Below, in pieces: positions 36,552 to 44,870 of a stretch of DNA of 64,000 nt (positions are counted from its first letter, which is position 1; the number at the start of each line of letters is the position of its first letter). Both the position numbers and the translations under genes were made by a program. The DNA lies in contig CACMPM010000001.1 of assembly GCA_902615625.1 (NCBI GenBank), positions 126,169-190,168 of the forward strand, read 5' to 3'. The notes under the pieces are model-generated. The model searched no databases, was not told the DNA's origin, and saw nothing but the letters and a program-made list of their open reading frames with translations. This DNA comes from an uncultured Alphaproteobacteria bacterium. GTDB taxonomy: Bacteria; Pseudomonadota; Alphaproteobacteria; HIMB59; GCA-002718135.

Positions 36552-37907
36552 ATGTATAGACCCAAGTTTCATATTACTACTAAAAGTTTTCTACAAAACT
36601 CTATGCTTACTTTTTATAATAAAGAGTATCATATTTTTTTTCTGACTCCAGATAGATTAAGAGAAACAAATTATCATGCATGGGGTCATGTAAGATCAAA
36701 AGATTTAATTAATTGGAAGGAAGAAACCATAGCAATAAATCCAGATAAAGAATACGATAAGTATGGATGTTGGAATGGTAGTGTAATCGTTAGTAATGAT
36801 ATTCCATACTTATTTTATACTGGTATTAATCCTGAATCTCAGTGTTTAGCTGTAGGAGATAAAAATTTTAAAAATTTTGAAAAATATGAACAGAATCCAA
36901 TTATTAAAAATAGACCTGAAGAATTAAATATTACTGGTTTCAGAGATCCCTTTGTATGGCTCGATAAAGATAATAAATGGAAAATGATTTTAGGTTGTGG
37001 AATTCATGGCATTATAGGTACTCATTATTCAGGTGGCGGTATATTAATATATGAATCAACTAATTTATATTCATGGGAATATAAAGGAGTGATGTTTAAA
37101 AGAAGTTTAGCAGAGGGTGGTTTTTATTTTGAGACTCCAAACTTTGCAAATATAGGAGAATTAGATATTTTAATGGTTTCACCAAACTCACCAGTCATAT
37201 ACTGGTTGGGAGAGTTTTCAAATAATAATTTTGAATCTAAGACTTCAGCTAAAAGATTAGATTTTGGTGATTGTTTTTACGCACCTAGTATTTTTAAAGA
37301 TAATTTACAAAATCGAACTTTGTTATCAGGGTGGATAACTGAAGCAGGTGAAAATCATAGACAAAAAAACTTTGGTTGTATTGCTATTCCAAAAGAGATT
37401 AGTTTAATAGAAAATTTAAAACTAAAAATAGTTCCTGCTCACGAATTAAAAAATTTAAGAAGTGAATGCATTATTAATAAAAAAATAATAATTGGATCAA
37501 AAAAAAATTATTTAAAAAATTTTGAAAGTAATACTTTTGAAATACAATTATCTTTTAACGGAAATAATAAAGGAAAGATAAATTTTAATTTTTGCAAAAA
37601 TCCAAAAACAGATGAAAAAACAACCATATTAATTGATTTTAATAATAATAAATTTGAATTAAACAGATCTTTGTCATCAAAAAAAGAGGGTTCTGATTTA
37701 TCCTTGATTGAAACAAAAATATCTACCTCGAAATTAATGGTGCATATGTTCGTTGATGTTTCTGTAATTGAAATTTTTCTCAATTATGAAAGAGTTATTA
37801 CTAGCAGGATCTACCCAAGTCCAAATTCTAAAAAATTAGAATTATTCTCATTAAATGATAATATAGAAGCAGATATTAAATTATGGGATCTAGTAAGGTA
37901 TAAATAA
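36552..37907 (+). CDS. GH32-like five-blade beta-propeller protein lacking the canonical nucleophile
   Basis: A 451-residue, cytoplasmic (no signal peptide) protein of glycoside hydrolase family 32 (beta-fructosidases). Matching parts are RPKFH at the start, AWGHVRSKDLINW (44-56), WNGS (74-77), the transition-state motif FRDPF (Asp132), the acid/base Glu194 in FETPNF, and a C-terminal beta-sandwich. The nucleophile motif, normally WMNDPNG, reads FLQNSML (13-19): the catalytic Asp is not there. The rest is well preserved and the frame is intact, so decay is unlikely. It may bind rather than hydrolyse sugars, or use another mechanism. Confidence 0.75.
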   Translation: MYRPKFHITTKSFLQNSMLTFYNKEYHIFFLTPDRLRETNYHAWGHVRSKDLINWKEETIAINPDKEYDKYGCWNGSVIVSNDIPYLFYTGINPESQCLAVGDKNFKNFEKYEQNPIIKNRPEELNITGFRDPFVWLDKDNKWKMILGCGIHGIIGTHYSGGGILIYESTNLYSWEYKGVMFKRSLAEGGFYFETPNFANIGELDILMVSPNSPVIYWLGEFSNNNFESKTSAKRLDFGDCFYAPSIFKDNLQNRTLLSGWITEAGENHRQKNFGCIAIPKEISLIENLKLKIVPAHELKNLRSECIINKKIIIGSKKNYLKNFESNTFEIQLSFNGNNKGKINFNFCKNPKTDEKTTILIDFNNNKFELNRSLSSKKEGSDLSLIETKISTSKLMVHMFVDVSVIEIFLNYERVITSRIYPSPNSKKLELFSLNDNIEADIKLWDLVRYK

Positions 37908-37973
37908 TTGCACAAATATTAAATTAATTCTTATAATTCTTGTTTTTTTCCATAGTTTCCGTATAAGCCATTT

Positions 37974-38159
37974 ATGACACCTAGTATTTGGCAATTATTA
38001 ATTGTACTCGTTATAGTTCTACTTCTTTTCGGTAGAGGTAAGATACCTCAACTAATGGGTGATATGGCAAAAGGGATCAAATCATTCAAGAGAGGAATGT
38101 CTGACGAAGAAAAAAAAGAAGATAAAAATTTAGAGAATAAAAACGACGAAGAAAAGTAA
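37974..38159 (+). CDS. tatA: Twin-arginine translocase subunit TatA
   Basis: A 61-residue protein with one N-terminal membrane span (about 6-20), then the [23 protein letters not shown] amphipathic helix that defines TatA, and an acidic/lysine tail. It forms the pore that exports folded proteins. First gene of tatABC-serS-pcm; the sugar island ends 66 bp upstream. Length is normal for the alphaproteobacterial form (about 60-90). Confidence 0.93.
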   Translation: MTPSIWQLLIVLVIVLLLFGRGKIPQLMGDMAKGIKSFKRGMSDEEKKEDKNLENKNDEEK

Positions 38160-38164
38160 ATATA

Positions 38165-38479
38165 ATGTTTACTTTTGGTTGGAGTGAAATTTTCTTAATT
38201 GGAATAATCGTTGTAGTAGTAATTGGCCCTAAAGATCTACCAAAATTCATTAAACAGGTCGGATCCCTTTCTAAATATATCAAAAAAATTTCAACAGAAT
38301 TTAAATCTTCTTTAAATGAAATTGCAGACGAAGAAGAAATTAAAGAATTAGCAAAATCTGTTAAAGAAGTTAAAAAAATTAAAGATGGTATTAATATCAA
38401 AAAAAATTTTGAAAACGAAATTAAAGAAGTTCAGAAAACAGTAAAAATGACTGAGGATGAATTTTCAAATAAAAAATAA
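38165..38479 (+). CDS. tatB: Twin-arginine translocase subunit TatB
   Basis: A 104-residue protein with a short N-terminal span and the TatB signature GPKDLPKFIKQVG (about 21-33), followed by a long charged amphipathic helix predicted as coiled coil. With TatC it forms the signal-peptide receptor. It starts 5 bp after the tatA stop. The length is shorter than E. coli TatB (171) but common in streamlined genomes. Confidence 0.9.
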   Translation: MFTFGWSEIFLIGIIVVVVIGPKDLPKFIKQVGSLSKYIKKISTEFKSSLNEIADEEEIKELAKSVKEVKKIKDGINIKKNFENEIKEVQKTVKMTEDEFSNKK

Positions 38480-38494
38480 CTTATAGATTTTATA

Positions 38495-39250
38495 ATGGCA
38501 GAAGAAAAATTTGAAGAAATGTCTCTTATAGGACATCTTACTGAGTTACGAAAAAGACTTTTGTGGAGTTTTTTATATATTTTACTAATTTTTATTGTTT
38601 GTTTTTATTTTGCAGATGAATTATTTGCTTTTTTAGCTAGTCCTCTTGTGGAGTTATTTGATAAAGATAAAGGTCAAGGATTTATATATACTGCTTTACA
38701 AGAAGCTTTTTTTACAGAATTAAAAATAGCATTTTTCTTTGCTTTATTTTTTTCATTCCCATTAATTGCAATACAAATATGGAGATTTATTGCACCCGGA
38801 TTATACAAAAAGGAGAAGAGAGCTTTTTTACCATACTTAGTTGCGACTCCAATTTTATTTTTTGCAGGTGGCTCAATGGTTTATTATATTATCGCACCTT
38901 TGGCATGGTCTTTTTTCTTATCATATCAAAATCTCGGATCTAGTGGAGTTCCTATTCGATTAGAAGCTAAAATGGGAGAATATTTATCTCTAATGATGAG
39001 ATTTATTTTTGCTTTTGGTTTAGCATTTCAACTACCAGTTGTTTTATCTTTAATGGCAAGAGTAGGTATGGTTACTTATGAGTCTCTAAAAAAATTTAGA
39101 AAATATGCAATTGTGTTAGCATTTTTGTCGGCTGCTTTTCTAACACCGCCTGATCCATTTAGTCAAATTAGTTTAGCATTACCAATTATATTTTTATACG
39201 AAGTTTCAATTTATATTGCAAAACTAATTCAAAAAAATAAAGATAAGTAA
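38495..39250 (+). CDS. tatC: Twin-arginine translocase subunit TatC
   Basis: A 251-residue protein with six predicted membrane spans. Family motifs include HLTELRKRLLWS near residue 14 (the cytoplasmic N-terminal signal-peptide-binding region) and PLIAIQIWRFIAPGLYKKEKR (about 88-108). It recognises twin-arginine signals. The ATG of serS shares the last base of its stop codon. Confidence 0.96.
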   Translation: MAEEKFEEMSLIGHLTELRKRLLWSFLYILLIFIVCFYFADELFAFLASPLVELFDKDKGQGFIYTALQEAFFTELKIAFFFALFFSFPLIAIQIWRFIAPGLYKKEKRAFLPYLVATPILFFAGGSMVYYIIAPLAWSFFLSYQNLGSSGVPIRLEAKMGEYLSLMMRFIFAFGLAFQLPVVLSLMARVGMVTYESLKKFRKYAIVLAFLSAAFLTPPDPFSQISLALPIIFLYEVSIYIAKLIQKNKDK

Positions 39251-40512
39251 TGCATAATATTAATTTCATTAGAGAAAATCCTACTGAGTTTGACAACTAT
39301 ATGAAACAAAGGGGGGAAAAACCAATATCAAATAAAATTTTAGAACTAGATAAAGTTAAAAGAGAGACTCAGACTGTACTTCAGAACCTTTTAGCTGAAA
39401 GAAACTCTATTTCAAAAAGTATCGGTAAACTTAAAAGTGAAAATAAAGATGCTTCATCAGAAATGGGTAAAGTTGATGAAATTAAAAATAAAATTAATAA
39501 TTTAAAGGAACTTGAGACAATTAAAGACGAGGAGCTAAAAACTATCCTCTCAAGACTTCCAAATATAGCTGATAAGACTGTACCTATAGGAAGCAATGAA
39601 GCAGACAATACAAAATATAGAGAATGGGGTGCAAAACCAGGATTTGATTTTAATCCTAAAACACATTTTGAATTAGGGGAAAATTTAGGTTTAATGAATT
39701 TTGAAACTGCATCTAAATTATCAGGATCCAGATTTGTATTATTAAAAAATCAACTTTCTAAACTGGAAAGAGCAATAGCAAATTTTATGTTAGATAAGCA
39801 TACGAATGATAATGGTTACATTGAGATGCATGTTCCTTATTTAGTAAAAGCAGATACGTTATACGGGACCGGTCAATTACCTAAGTTTGCAGAAGACTTG
39901 TTTACCGCAGGTGATGACCACTGGCTAATACCCACAGCTGAAATTCCGTTGACCGCCCTGCATAGTAATGAAATACTAAATATTAATCAGCTCCCATTGC
40001 GTGTTACTTCTTATACACCATGTTTTAGATCTGAAGCAGGTGCAGCTGGAAAAGATACTAGAGGTATGCTTAGACAACATCAATTTACCAAAGTTGAATT
40101 AGTATCACTAGTGGAGCCAGAGCACTCAAATGATGAGCTTGAGAGAATGTTAAGTTGTGCTGAAGGAATTCTTCAAGACTTAAATCTTCACTATAGAGTA
40201 ATGACTTTATGTACAGGTGATATGGGTTTTAATGCTAATAAAACTTATGACATAGAGGTATGGCTTCCCGGTGAAGATAAATATAGAGAAATATCAAGTT
40301 GTTCAAATTGCGGTGATTTTCAAGCTAGAAGAATGAATACTAGATATAAATTAGAAAATAAAAATGTTTTTGTTCATACACTTAATGGATCTGGGTTAGC
40401 AGTAGGAAGAACACTTATTGCTATTCTTGAAAATTATCAAATGAAAGATGGAAATATTAAAATTCCAGAAGTTTTGAAAAAATATTTCAATAATTCTGAT
40501 ACTCTTATCTAG
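39250..40512 (+). CDS. serS: Seryl-tRNA synthetase
   Basis: A 420-residue class II synthetase. An N-terminal antiparallel coiled coil (about 25-100) binds the long variable arm of tRNA-Ser. Class II motif 2 is in FRSEAGAAGKDTRGMLRQHQFTKVE (about 258-282) and motif 3 in NGSGLAVGRTLIAILENYQ (about 380-398). Length is normal. It shares its stop base with the following GTG of pcm and starts at the final base of tatC. Confidence 0.97.
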   Translation: MHNINFIRENPTEFDNYMKQRGEKPISNKILELDKVKRETQTVLQNLLAERNSISKSIGKLKSENKDASSEMGKVDEIKNKINNLKELETIKDEELKTILSRLPNIADKTVPIGSNEADNTKYREWGAKPGFDFNPKTHFELGENLGLMNFETASKLSGSRFVLLKNQLSKLERAIANFMLDKHTNDNGYIEMHVPYLVKADTLYGTGQLPKFAEDLFTAGDDHWLIPTAEIPLTALHSNEILNINQLPLRVTSYTPCFRSEAGAAGKDTRGMLRQHQFTKVELVSLVEPEHSNDELERMLSCAEGILQDLNLHYRVMTLCTGDMGFNANKTYDIEVWLPGEDKYREISSCSNCGDFQARRMNTRYKLENKNVFVHTLNGSGLAVGRTLIAILENYQMKDGNIKIPEVLKKYFNNSDTLI

Positions 40513-41138
40513 TGCTTGATGTAAGAAAAATAAGATTGATACTTGAGTTACGAGAGTCTGGAATTAGTAATGCTGAAGTTCTCTCTGCAATAGAAAAAAT
40601 TCCAAGAGAAAAGTTTATTAGTGAAGCTTACAGAAATCAAGCTTATGAAAATATAGCTTTACCAATTGAAAATAATCAAACAATTAGTCAACCCTACGTT
40701 GTAGCAAGGATGACTGAATTACTTGATGTTAAAAGTAACCACAAAGTGTTAGAAATAGGCACTGGTAGTGGATATCAGTGTGCAGTGTTATCAATCTTGG
40801 CACGACGTGTATATACGATTGAAAGAATTAAAAATTTACATGAAGGCTCCAATAATATTTTTGAAAAATTAAAATTAACTAATATTGTTTCAAAATATGA
40901 AGATGGTAATAATGGTTGGATTGAACAAATACCTTTTGATAGAATAATATTTACAGCAGCATCAAAAAAAATAAATAATGAAATTTTTTCTCATATTGAA
41001 AATGAAGGAATTATTGTTTGTCCTATTGTTAAAAATAATAAGCAAATACTTGTAAAATATATAAAACAAAATAATAAAATTATTTCTGAAGAATATGATG
41101 ATGTTTTATTTGTTCCAAATCTTCAAGGTGTAGTATAG
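40512..41138 (+). CDS. pcm: Protein-L-isoaspartate O-methyltransferase
   Basis: A 208-residue SAM-dependent repair enzyme that methylates isoaspartyl residues. The active-site and substrate segment NNQTISQPYVVARM (about 54-67) and SAM motif VLEIGTGSGYQCAVL (about 80-94) are both canonical, unlike the copy at 17534. It begins with a GTG that overlaps the serS stop by one base. The alphaproteobacterial surE gene that often sits between serS and pcm is missing. It overlaps the convergent MATE gene by 16 bp. Confidence 0.93.
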   Translation: MLDVRKIRLILELRESGISNAEVLSAIEKIPREKFISEAYRNQAYENIALPIENNQTISQPYVVARMTELLDVKSNHKVLEIGTGSGYQCAVLSILARRVYTIERIKNLHEGSNNIFEKLKLTNIVSKYEDGNNGWIEQIPFDRIIFTAASKKINNEIFSHIENEGIIVCPIVKNNKQILVKYIKQNNKIISEEYDDVLFVPNLQGVV

Positions 41139-42496
41139 CTACTTTGAATATTTCGAATTTTATTTGAAGAATAAAAATAATATAAGATACCAATTATCCA
41201 ATGAACAAGAGTTAATGCAATAAACATATAGATATAGTTTTCTTCTATAAAATTATTTACAAATAATATTACAATTATAGGTACTAATACAAACCTAAGT
41301 ATGGCCATATACATTACTATTATTGCTTTTTTAAGCCCTTGGAATGAAGCATTAGAAATAAAGAAGAATGGAAAAGCGGGAAAACCTAGTGCGTATATTT
41401 TAAGATATATTGATCCATAGTAAATTACTTCTTTATCATCAGTAAATAATCTCATGGAATCTTCTGCAGTTATAAATAAAATTAATCCTGCTATAGTTAA
41501 TATTAATACACCAGTAATCATAGCTTTATTGTAAGTTTCTAAAATTCTTTCATAGTTTTTAGCGCCAAAATTTTGACCCACAATTGCGGTTACTGCTGTA
41601 CTTAATCCTAACAAGGGTAAGAAAAGCAGTTGTTCGTATCTTCCAGCTGAGGAAAAACCTGCAATTGCATCATTACCAAAACGACTGACAAAAAATAATA
41701 ATATATATGATCCAAGAGCAATCATCATCAATCCTAATGCTGCTGGAATAGCCTGAAATGAAATTTCCTTAATTAAACTTAATTTGGGCATTAAATAATT
41801 ATTTTTAAAATTTTCAAAAATCTCTGTTTTATAAATTTTATATAGTAAATATAACAGACCAATTATTTGAGATAGTATGGTAGCTATTGCTATTCCAGTT
41901 ATACCCATTGGGGCAAATAATTCAAAATTAATTATTTTTCCTGTGATTAATATTGGATTTAAAATTATATTAAGAAAAAAACTAAAAATTAAAACATTTC
42001 TATAACTTTTAGTATCTCCTTGAGCAGATAAACAAGAATTACATATCATGAGTAAAAGAATTATGACTGATCCAAAATAAATTACGTTCATATATAATGA
42101 TGAAAGTTTAAGGGTTTTTGGATCATCATTTATAGATTCTAAAATTATGTTTCCAAAATAAAGTCCAAAAATAGTTATACCTAAGCCCACTAAAATTGTT
42201 ACGACAAAAGATTGTGTAAATACATGACTTGCTTTTTTAATATTTTTTTCTCCTAAAGAATTTGCAACATTACTTGTTGTAGCTATGCTTAGCCCTATTC
42301 CAAGTGCAATAATTATAAAATATACAGGAAATGTTTGACCAATAGCTGCTAAAGCTGTTTCAGAAATCATTCTACCTGCAAAAATAGTATCAACTAAAGA
42401 ATAAAGATTGTTAAATATAGTTCCAATTGAGGCTGGCAAAGCAATTTTTATAAATAGCTTGTAGATATCTTCATCAAGTAAATTAATTTTTTTCAT
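41123..42496 (-). CDS. MATE-family efflux transporter
   Basis: A 457-residue, 12-span inner-membrane protein of the multidrug and toxic compound extrusion family. The opening IALPASIGTIFNNLYSLVDTIFAGRMISETALAAIG fits MATE TM1-TM2, and the second half repeats the pattern at GLMMIALGSYILLFFVSRFGNDAIAGFSSAGR. Sodium- or proton-driven export of organic cations is usual. It is 2 bp downstream of rlmJ on the same strand and overlaps pcm tail to tail. Substrate unknown. Confidence 0.88.
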   Translation of the reverse strand: MKKINLLDEDIYKLFIKIALPASIGTIFNNLYSLVDTIFAGRMISETALAAIGQTFPVYFIIIALGIGLSIATTSNVANSLGEKNIKKASHVFTQSFVVTILVGLGITIFGLYFGNIILESINDDPKTLKLSSLYMNVIYFGSVIILLLMICNSCLSAQGDTKSYRNVLIFSFFLNIILNPILITGKIINFELFAPMGITGIAIATILSQIIGLLYLLYKIYKTEIFENFKNNYLMPKLSLIKEISFQAIPAALGLMMIALGSYILLFFVSRFGNDAIAGFSSAGRYEQLLFLPLLGLSTAVTAIVGQNFGAKNYERILETYNKAMITGVLILTIAGLILFITAEDSMRLFTDDKEVIYYGSIYLKIYALGFPAFPFFFISNASFQGLKKAIIVMYMAILRFVLVPIIVILFVNNFIEENYIYMFIALTLVHWIIGILYYFYSSNKIRNIQSSYTTP

Positions 42497-42498
42497 AT

Positions 42499-43329
42499 TT
42501 ATAAATACCTTAATTTAAACCTAGTACTATTTTCATCTTGCTTTAAAATATTTTGAATTTCGTGCATTACCTCTTTGAGATTTTTTATTATGGATCTATT
42601 TGAAAAATTTATTAATAATAAGCCACTTCCTTGCATTCCAACATTGTCTCCATATTTCATAATAGGAACTTCAACATTGATAATATTACTTATACCTTTT
42701 TTTCTAATATTCTGAATAAAGGAATCATTTTCCAAAATATTTAAAACTGGATACCATATGATGATTTTAGATTTTGAAAATAAATTATCTATATTATTTA
42801 GTATCTCTTCTACCTTTTCAAAATCATCCTTTATTTCATATGATGGATCTATAAATACAAAATAATTCTTCTCATTATTAACTTTTTTAAAAATAAAATG
42901 AAATCCATCAGCATTTAAAATTTTACAATTTGTATATTTGTTTAAGTTTTTTTTTAATAATTCATATTCATTATTATGTAGTTCACAAAAAAATAATTTA
43001 TCTTTTTCATTAGCTATGGACGAAATAAATACGGGTGATCCAGGATAAAAATTATTTTTTCCAGTAATTTTTGAAATAGTTGAAAGATAATTTTTAATTA
43101 AAATATTATTACCTTTGTAATTCTGTATCTTTTTAATTCCTTGTTTATATTCTTTATTTTTATCCATATACTTTGATATGTATTTGTAAATTCCATTACC
43201 CGAATGGGTATCAATATAACTTATTGAATTATTTACCTTTTTTTCAAGATTATATAAGTAAAGTATTATAATGTGTTTCATAACATCTGCATGATTTCCG
43301 GCATGATATCCGTGTTTATAGCTAAGCAT
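42499..43329 (-). CDS. rlmJ: 23S rRNA (adenine2030-N6)-methyltransferase
   Basis: A 276-residue methyltransferase. The N-terminal MLSYKHGYHAGNHADVMKH is the diagnostic RlmJ start, ending in a helix unique to the family. The catalytic DPPY-type motif is a DPSYE variant (about 164-168) and the SAM-side YIDTHSGNGIYKY is clear. It modifies A2030 in 23S rRNA. In E. coli it is linked to use of extracellular DNA, but nothing here supports that. Confidence 0.92.
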   Translation of the reverse strand: MLSYKHGYHAGNHADVMKHIIILYLYNLEKKVNNSISYIDTHSGNGIYKYISKYMDKNKEYKQGIKKIQNYKGNNILIKNYLSTISKITGKNNFYPGSPVFISSIANEKDKLFFCELHNNEYELLKKNLNKYTNCKILNADGFHFIFKKVNNEKNYFVFIDPSYEIKDDFEKVEEILNNIDNLFSKSKIIIWYPVLNILENDSFIQNIRKKGISNIINVEVPIMKYGDNVGMQGSGLLLINFSNRSIIKNLKEVMHEIQNILKQDENSTRFKLRYL

Positions 43330-43455
43330 AAAAATAAAAAAAATTGTTGAAATTAATTTCTTATTAGTTATTTAAAGTATTAAATTAATCAATATACAAT
43401 ATTAATATAAGTTAAATAAATTTAATCCCCCAACAATAAACAAGGAGAATACAAT
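43330..43455. promoter_or_regulatory. Divergent spacer rlmJ-cspA with cspA leader
   Basis: 126 bp of AT-rich sequence. An AAGGAG ribosome site at 43442-43447 precedes the cspA ATG (43456) by 8 bp. A CCCCC-poor leader follows TTAATCCCCCAACAATAAAC. The tract 43380-43420 has several TATAAT-like words but no convincing -35. Cold-shock mRNAs often have long leaders; at most 120 nt is available here. Confidence 0.35.
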
Positions 43456-43659
43456 ATGCCAAGTGGTAAAATTAAATGGTTTAATCCGACCAAAGGTTAT
43501 GGATTTATAGAAAATGATGATGGAGGAAAAGATGTTTTTCTTCATGTCTCAGCTTTAGAAGCTGCTGGTATTGATACTTTAGAAGAAGGTATGCCAGTTG
43601 AATTTGAAATCGGTGAAAACCGTGGAAAAGAAAACGCTGTTAATATCAAGAAAAAATAA
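43456..43659 (+). CDS. cspA: Cold-shock-domain RNA chaperone
   Basis: A 67-residue single cold-shock domain. RNP1 is GYGFIEN (about 14-20) and RNP2 is VFLHVSAL (about 27-34), with the leading [11 protein letters not shown]. It melts RNA structure. The codons are less AT-biased than in neighbours, indicating high expression. Strong AAGGAG ribosome site. Start of a chain of four small, overlapping genes to 45838. Confidence 0.96.
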   Translation: MPSGKIKWFNPTKGYGFIENDDGGKDVFLHVSALEAAGIDTLEEGMPVEFEIGENRGKENAVNIKKK

Positions 43660-43666
43660 TATTTAA

Positions 43667-43894
43667 TTGAATTCAAACAAACTTTTAGAATGGATTGGCG
43701 TAACAACAGCCATCCTTTATTCCCTTCTAGTTGCATTTAACATTGGATTAGAATTTATTGGCTTTTCATTATTATTGCTATCAGCATTATTAATCGGAGT
43801 CTGGGCTTATAAATTAAAACACAATGGAATATTGTTTTTACAATTCTTCTACGCTGGTGCAGGTATAATAGGAATGTATAGATGGTTTGGATAA
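43667..43894 (+). CDS. Small integral membrane protein, PnuC/SWEET-like size
   Basis: A 75-residue protein almost wholly hydrophobic with about three spans (about 8-24, 28-46, 54-72) and a conserved-looking ending GAGIIGMYRWFG. Such small proteins with LLEWIGVTTAILYS and a GIIG-x-x-RW end occur in marine bacteria and resemble a half of PnuC/SWEET-type carriers. It probably starts at a TTG (43667), 7 bp after the cspA stop, and overlaps the EF-hand gene by 13 bp. Function unknown. Confidence 0.6.
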   Translation: MNSNKLLEWIGVTTAILYSLLVAFNIGLEFIGFSLLLLSALLIGVWAYKLKHNGILFLQFFYAGAGIIGMYRWFG

Positions 43895-44130
43895 AAATAT
43901 TTTTTTTATTTATACTTTTACATTCTTCAATTGCATATTCTACTGAATTAAATGAAGAAGAAGAAATGTACTTTAATTTTGTTGATTTAAATAATGATGG
44001 AGTTATTTCTTATGAAGAAATTGAACAATCAATAAATCTACTCTTTCAAATTATAGATCTGAATCAGGATAATAAAATTTCTCAAAATGAGATAAATGAA
44101 TTAAAAGGTATAATTGATTCTTTAAAATGA
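43882..44130 (+). CDS. Small secreted EF-hand protein
   Basis: An 82-residue protein with a signal peptide (about residues 1-19) and two adjacent EF-hand loops: DLNNDGVISYEE (about 35-46) and DLNQDNKISQNE (about 59-70). Both have Asp at positions 1 and Glu at 12, so calcium binding in the periplasm is likely; the second loop has Asn/Lys where Gly is usual. It is translationally nested between a membrane protein (13-bp overlap) and a DnaJ-like gene (4-bp overlap). Bacterial role unknown; calcium sensing or buffering is a guess. Confidence 0.78.
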   Translation: MVWIKIFFLFILLHSSIAYSTELNEEEEMYFNFVDLNNDGVISYEEIEQSINLLFQIIDLNQDNKISQNEINELKGIIDSLK

Positions 44131-44870
44131 GTATTTGGGGAAGAGTTATAGGCGGAGCAGCAGGATTTGCTTTAGGCGGACCTATAGGAGCTATATTAGG
44201 TGTAATGGCTGGTGGCGCTTTTGACAGAAGATCTAAATCAAAATCATCATTTAACTTTAATCGAATAAATAATAATCAAAAACAACAAATTTTTACATTA
44301 AGTTTTATTATTTTAGCTGCAAAATTAGCTAAGTCAGATGGAATTGTATCAGATGATGAAATTAGGGCATTTAAAGAAAAATTTAAAGTCCCAAAATCTG
44401 AAATTTCTAAAGTTGCAAAAATATTCAATGAGGCAAAAAAAGATACGTATGGTTATAAACAAATAGCAAATCAAGTAGGGGATTTATTTTCCGCTAATAA
44501 AATTTTATTGGAAGAATTATTAAATAATTTATTTTATATTGCTGCATCTGATGGAAAGGTATCTATTAGCGAAATAGATTTTTTAAGATCAATTTCTAAA
44601 TCGTTTAAATTTAGTGAAAAAGATTTCCAAAGAATTTTCCAATCAAATTTAAAAAACAGTGAATCTGACCCTTACAAAATATTGGGTGTGAATAGATCGA
44701 GCACTGATAATGAGATAAGAAAAAAATGGATAAAATTAAATAAAGAACATCACCCAGATAATTTAATTGCAAAAGGTATGCCGAAAGAATTTATTAAACA
44801 ATCTAATAAAGAGTTAGCGGCTATTAATATTGCTTATGATAAAATTAAAGAAATTAGAGGAATTTCTTGA
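44127..44870 (+). CDS. djlA: DjlA-like co-chaperone (TerB domain plus J-domain)
   Basis: A 247-residue protein. The N-terminal glycine-rich stretch (GGAAGFALGGPIGAILG) may insert in the membrane, a TerB-like helical domain spans about 50-165 (AAKLAKSDGIVSDDEI ... IAASDGKVSISEI), and a C-terminal J-domain spans about 180-245 with HHPDN, containing the HPD motif that stimulates DnaK. This is the DjlA layout, a membrane-linked DnaK partner. It overlaps neighbours by 4 bp on each side. Confidence 0.85.
   Translation: MSIWGRVIGGAAGFALGGPIGAILGVMAGGAFDRRSKSKSSFNFNRINNNQKQQIFTLSFIILAAKLAKSDGIVSDDEIRAFKEKFKVPKSEISKVAKIFNEAKKDTYGYKQIANQVGDLFSANKILLEELLNNLFYIAASDGKVSISEIDFLRSISKSFKFSEKDFQRIFQSNLKNSESDPYKILGVNRSSTDNEIRKKWIKLNKEHHPDNLIAKGMPKEFIKQSNKELAAINIAYDKIKEIRGIS

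Noticed and set aside
36552-37907. Pseudogene call for the GH32-like gene
   Set aside because: Full length, no frameshift or stop, and other catalytic motifs are preserved; loss of one motif alone does not show decay.
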